This document shows, in pieces, positions 61,255 to 64,000 of a stretch of 64,000 nt of DNA. Source of the stretch: Casp-actino8 sp001510335 (GTDB lineage: Bacteria > Actinomycetota > Acidimicrobiia > Acidimicrobiales > Ilumatobacteraceae); contig JAQCEM010000006.1 of the NCBI GenBank assembly GCA_027729635.1, positions 1 to 64,000 on the forward strand. Direction: 5' to 3'. The translations under genes were made by a program, and so were the position numbers. Numbering within the stretch: the stretch's first letter is position 1; the number at the start of each line of letters is the position of its first letter. The notes under the pieces are model-generated. The model did no database searches. It was not told where the DNA came from and worked only from the letters and a program-made list of their open reading frames with translations.

Positions 61255-62549
61255 GTGATCTTTTCAGCGCTGCCGCAGAAGAACAGCTTCGTTCACAATC
61301 TCCACTAGCGGCCCGGCTGCGACCACGAACTATCGATGATGTCGTTGGACAAGAGCATCTTGTCGGAATTGGCAAACCGCTACGTCGTCTAGTCGAGCAA
61401 GACAAATTGAGTAGTGCAATTTTTTGGGGTCCTCCTGGAACTGGAAAAACCACCTTGGCATTAGCGGTTGCCGGCACAACCAAAAAGGCTTTTGAACAGT
61501 TGTCAGCTGTTACCGCTGGTGTGAAAGACGTTCGCGTAGTGATCGAGCGTGCCCGACAACGTCTCGGAATGCACGGACAAGGAACGATTCTTTTCCTTGA
61601 TGAAATTCATAGATTTTCAAAGAGTCAACAAGATGCGTTGTTACCTGCGGTCGAAGATGGAACTTTGACCTTGATTGGTGCGACAACCGAAAACCCATTT
61701 TTTGAAGTTAATGCGCCACTTCGTTCACGCAGCACACTTTTTCGTTTAGAACCGCTATCTCGTGATGCCATTCGTGTCTTAATTGACCGTGGTCTCACTG
61801 CGATGGGAACCACCGCGACTCTCGATGCGAAAGATCTCCTCACCGAAAGATCTGGGGGAGACGGACGTCAGGTATTGACATCGCTTGAAGTTTCCGTCGC
61901 TCTGTCACACCCCGAGCAGGTTCTTGTTGAACATGTTGAAGCGGCACTTGGAACAAGTGCTTTGCGATACGGCCGCGATGATCACTACGACGTCGTCAGT
62001 GCATTTATCAAAAGCCTTCGCGGCAGCGATCCTCAGGCGGCCACGTATTATTTGGCGCGAATGCTCGAAGCGGGCGAAGACGCTCGGTCCATCGTCCGCA
62101 GAATGGTGATCTTCGCCAGCGAAGATGTCGGACTTGCTGACCCAACTGCACTGATGATCGCCGTCGCTGCGGCGCAGGCTTTCGAACATGTGGGTCTCCC
62201 AGAGGCCGAACTGAACTTGGCTCACGCGGCTATTCACTTAGCGACCGCACCGAAAAGCAATCGCGCCGCCCTCGCCATTTGGGCTGCTCGAGCCGATATT
62301 AAAAATGGGGCAGTGGGCGAGGTACCAGCACATTTGCGAGATGCTCATTACCAAGGAGCCGCCGTTCTTGGACATGGGACTGGATACGACTACCCTCATG
62401 ATGATCCGCGTGGATGGGTTCCTCAGCAGTATCTGCCCGATGAACTCGTTGACAAGCGTTGGTACGAACCAAGTCCACACGGGCGTGAACGAGAAATCGG
62501 GCACCGTCTCGCTCAGCAAAACGAAGAAGCGCGTCAGGAGGAACCATGA
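61251..62549 (+). CDS. rarA: Replication-associated recombination ATPase RarA (MgsA)
   Basis: A clamp-loader-like AAA+ ATPase acting at stalled replication forks. Walker A is GPPGTGKTTLALAVAG, Walker B ILFLDEIHRFSKSQ, and IGATTENPFFEVN is the sensor 1 region. The MgsA C-terminal domain shows the block LARMLEAGEDARSIVRRM and later the GYDYPHDDPRGWVPQQYLP stretch. GTG 61251 is the start. Length is 432 residues. In Actinobacteria this gene usually precedes small membrane proteins and alaS. Confidence 0.94.
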   Translation: MSDLFSAAAEEQLRSQSPLAARLRPRTIDDVVGQEHLVGIGKPLRRLVEQDKLSSAIFWGPPGTGKTTLALAVAGTTKKAFEQLSAVTAGVKDVRVVIERARQRLGMHGQGTILFLDEIHRFSKSQQDALLPAVEDGTLTLIGATTENPFFEVNAPLRSRSTLFRLEPLSRDAIRVLIDRGLTAMGTTATLDAKDLLTERSGGDGRQVLTSLEVSVALSHPEQVLVEHVEAALGTSALRYGRDDHYDVVSAFIKSLRGSDPQAATYYLARMLEAGEDARSIVRRMVIFASEDVGLADPTALMIAVAAAQAFEHVGLPEAELNLAHAAIHLATAPKSNRAALAIWAARADIKNGAVGEVPAHLRDAHYQGAAVLGHGTGYDYPHDDPRGWVPQQYLPDELVDKRWYEPSPHGREREIGHRLAQQNEEARQEEP

Positions 62550-62986
62550 CAGCAGGAGATTTGGCAATTGTTCTCGCTGCGGTTTTGTTAACTCTTGGTT
62601 TTGCCGCCCTCATCGTGGTGCTGCTCCGAGTTTTAGACACCCTACGATCGCTTCGCCTTGAAGTTGATTCTCTACGCTGCGAGACGGGACCCCTCCTCGC
62701 AGAACTACGCGCTTCCACCGACGACGCACGTTACGCAGTAGAAGAAGCTCGTGAAGACCTCGATCGATTTGATCGAGTCCTTGGTTCGGCTGAAGCAATT
62801 AGTGGGGCAATGGCGAACACCCGTCGCATGACCCGTATGGCCTTGTCAACTCCAGTCATTAAGGTTGCCGCTTTGGCAACCGGAACTTCGCGGGCTGCGC
62901 ACCGTCTGAGGCGTGACCAGCGAAAAATTGAACGTCAAAACCGACGAGGTCCTTCAGGCCAAGAGGTAGTCAGGAAAATTCGATGA
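62546..62986 (+). CDS. DUF948-like membrane/coiled-coil protein
   Basis: A 146-residue protein with one N-terminal TM (about residues 7-28) followed by a long amphipathic, Glu/Arg-rich helix (about 30-80) that should form a coiled coil, and a basic C-terminus. This matches the DUF948 layout found between rarA and alaS in Actinobacteria. Function unknown. It overlaps both neighbours by 4 nt, so it is translationally coupled to rarA. Confidence 0.78.
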   Translation: MTAGDLAIVLAAVLLTLGFAALIVVLLRVLDTLRSLRLEVDSLRCETGPLLAELRASTDDARYAVEEAREDLDRFDRVLGSAEAISGAMANTRRMTRMALSTPVIKVAALATGTSRAAHRLRRDQRKIERQNRRGPSGQEVVRKIR

Positions 62987-63381
62987 TCAAGCGTTTGGTG
63001 TGGTTTGTATCGGGTGCAGTTGCTGGAATCAGCGGAGCGCTCTTTGCCGGTAAAAAGGTTCGACGAACTGTTACAGGTCTCGGACCAGTCAAGGTCATCC
63101 ATCGAGCCGCAAGTTCAACGCGCTCGCGAGTGACGACATTGACTGATGCATGGTCTGCGGGTAAAGAGGCTATGCATGACAAAGAGAACGAACTCAAGGC
63201 CCGTCGTGACGGTCGAGTTGAAACACTGTCAAGCCATTCTCATCTCGATCCAATTCAGCCCGGCGATGAAGTGCTCGTTGATGGCCATCGAGTTGAACCA
63301 GGTCGCGTCATAGTTTTACGTCAAGTGGATGAACCGACTCAACCTCGTCGTTCTCGGCTGACTCGTCATCCTCGCCCATAG
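62983..63381 (+). CDS. Small membrane-associated protein
   Basis: A 132-residue protein with a weakly hydrophobic N-terminal segment (VWFVSGAVAGISGALFAGKK) and a polar, charged remainder. The position and the TM-plus-basic pattern resemble the small protein often found between the DUF948 gene and alaS in Actinobacteria, but the C-terminal part with HRVEPGRVIVLRQ is not one I recognise. It overlaps the DUF948-like gene by 4 nt. Here alaS does not follow. Confidence 0.7.
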   Translation: MIKRLVWFVSGAVAGISGALFAGKKVRRTVTGLGPVKVIHRAASSTRSRVTTLTDAWSAGKEAMHDKENELKARRDGRVETLSSHSHLDPIQPGDEVLVDGHRVEPGRVIVLRQVDEPTQPRRSRLTRHPRP

Positions 63382-63402
63382 TCAATCCAATCGTTACTTC
63401 GT

Positions 63403-64000
63403 ATGCGAGACAAGCCCCAAGTTCAATCATTGAACACTCAACTCATTTCTCGACTACGAGCGGCACTCGATGTTCACCGAGTCCATACCGCCTCAGCTGA
63501 TATTGATTTGTATAAGCGAGACGCATCCAACATTGAGGGGCGGGCGGGAGTTGTTTGTTTTCCGCTTACTACGGCCGAGGTTCAATCGGTCGTCAGTATT
63601 TGCGCCGAATTTCAACAACCATTTGTGGCTCGAGGATCAGGAACAGGACTCTCTGGGGGAGCGACACCGTTAGATGGAGCGGTCGTTATTTCAACCGCCA
63701 AAATGAATCGTTTGATTTCTGTCGATCCGGTTCATCGCCTTGCATGGATCGAACCGGGCATGCTGAATCTCGATCTCACTCGCGAAGTCACGCACCTCGG
63801 ATTGCACTTTGCACCCGACCCCAGTAGTCAGCAAAGTTGCACGATCGGCGGCAATGTAGCGAACAACTCAGGAGGCCCCCACTGTTTGGCCGATGGGGTG
63901 ACATCTAGTCATATTTTGGCTTGTGAAGTTGTTCTGTCTGATGGCTCAGTTGTCATGCTCGGCGGCGAAGACCCCGAACCCGATGGTCTTGATTTACGTG
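63403..64000 (+). CDS. GlcD-type FAD-linked oxidase, 3' end cut by window edge
   Basis: An open frame from ATG 63403 to the end of the window. The FAD_binding_4 domain is clear: VVCFPLTTAEVQSVVSIC, the PP-loop FVARGSGTGLSGGATP, PDPSSQQSCTIGGNVANN and then SGGPHCLADG. These match glycolate oxidase subunit GlcD and D-lactate dehydrogenase relatives. The C-terminal substrate domain lies outside the window, so the substrate cannot be assigned. It follows the preceding gene by 21 bases. Confidence 0.85.
   Translation, partial: MRDKPQVQSLNTQLISRLRAALDVHRVHTASADIDLYKRDASNIEGRAGVVCFPLTTAEVQSVVSICAEFQQPFVARGSGTGLSGGATPLDGAVVISTAKMNRLISVDPVHRLAWIEPGMLNLDLTREVTHLGLHFAPDPSSQQSCTIGGNVANNSGGPHCLADGVTSSHILACEVVLSDGSVVMLGGEDPEPDGLDLR

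Noticed and set aside
1..64000. CRISPR array, insertion sequences, integrase or prophage genes
   Set aside because: No regularly spaced repeats, transposase motifs or terminal inverted repeats were found; the only tandem repeats are inside secD and the DUF3048 gene.

Overview
The window is a gene-dense stretch of bacterial chromosome, about 97% coding, with nearly every gene on the + strand and many 1 to 4 nt start/stop overlaps. The gene content points to Actinobacteria, most plausibly a moderate-GC, streamlined Acidimicrobiia-type organism (inference; no rRNA is present to test it). Marker genes are the mycothiol ligase MshC, the proteasome activator Bpa, an InhA-type enoyl-ACP reductase, the phosphatidylinositol/PIM lipid cluster, an F420:NADP oxidoreductase, a luciferase-like (F420-type) oxidoreductase, and a DUF3151 protein. 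No mobile element, CRISPR array, rRNA or tRNA was recognised. No gap between genes exceeds 300 bases; the largest, about 260 bases at 3569-3828, holds nothing I can name.

Layout. 1-6.7 kb: an edge-truncated alpha/beta hydrolase, a small membrane protein, DUF3151, a MobA-like nucleotidyltransferase, a rhodanese, RNase D, a small acidic protein, TypA, and a convergent Cys-rich protein. 6.8-17.2 kb: a long operon alaS-ruvX-mltG-aroE-aroC-aroK-aroB-aroQ-pepQ-efp-nusB carrying most of the shikimate pathway. 17.2-29.8 kb: an Rrf2 regulator, an alkaline-phosphatase-superfamily enzyme, bpa, dnaE, a putative acyl-CoA module (nitroreductase, DUF35, thiolase), an InhA-like reductase, npdG, mshC and a PlsC-type acyltransferase. 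29.8-43.1 kb: thrS, a HIT protein, a CDP-alcohol phosphotransferase, a PatA-like acyltransferase and a PimA-like mannosyltransferase, interrupted by a lipoprotein/adaptor/ABC exporter module and an LLM oxidoreductase, then LemA and an M48 protease. 43.1-63.4 kb: DUF3048, pdxS-pdxT, yebC, a peroxiredoxin, ruvCAB, queA-tgt, yajC-secD-secF, apt, rel, hisS, aspS, a Nudix hydrolase, rarA and two small membrane-associated proteins. The window ends in a GlcD-type FAD oxidase open at the edge.

The housekeeping backbone follows the gene order known from Mycobacterium tuberculosis (thrS-HIT-pgsA-patA-pimA ... pdxS/T-yebC-ruvCAB-secDF-apt-rel-hisS-aspS-rarA ... alaS-ruvX-mltG-aroE ... aro-pepQ-efp-nusB). 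Here, however, the alaS-nusB block lies before the thrS block instead of after rarA, so the region looks permuted.

The most unusual item is the 713-residue membrane-fusion-like adaptor at 35386-37527. It combines a peptidoglycan-binding-like domain and three Calx-beta-like repeats, all placed between two lipoyl-like segments. It sits directly upstream of a MacB-type ATPase and permease and inside the PIM-lipid gene cluster. Other points worth a second look are the Ser/Thr-rich insertion in SecD, the eight-cysteine protein next to TypA, and the thiolase-DUF35 neighbourhood.
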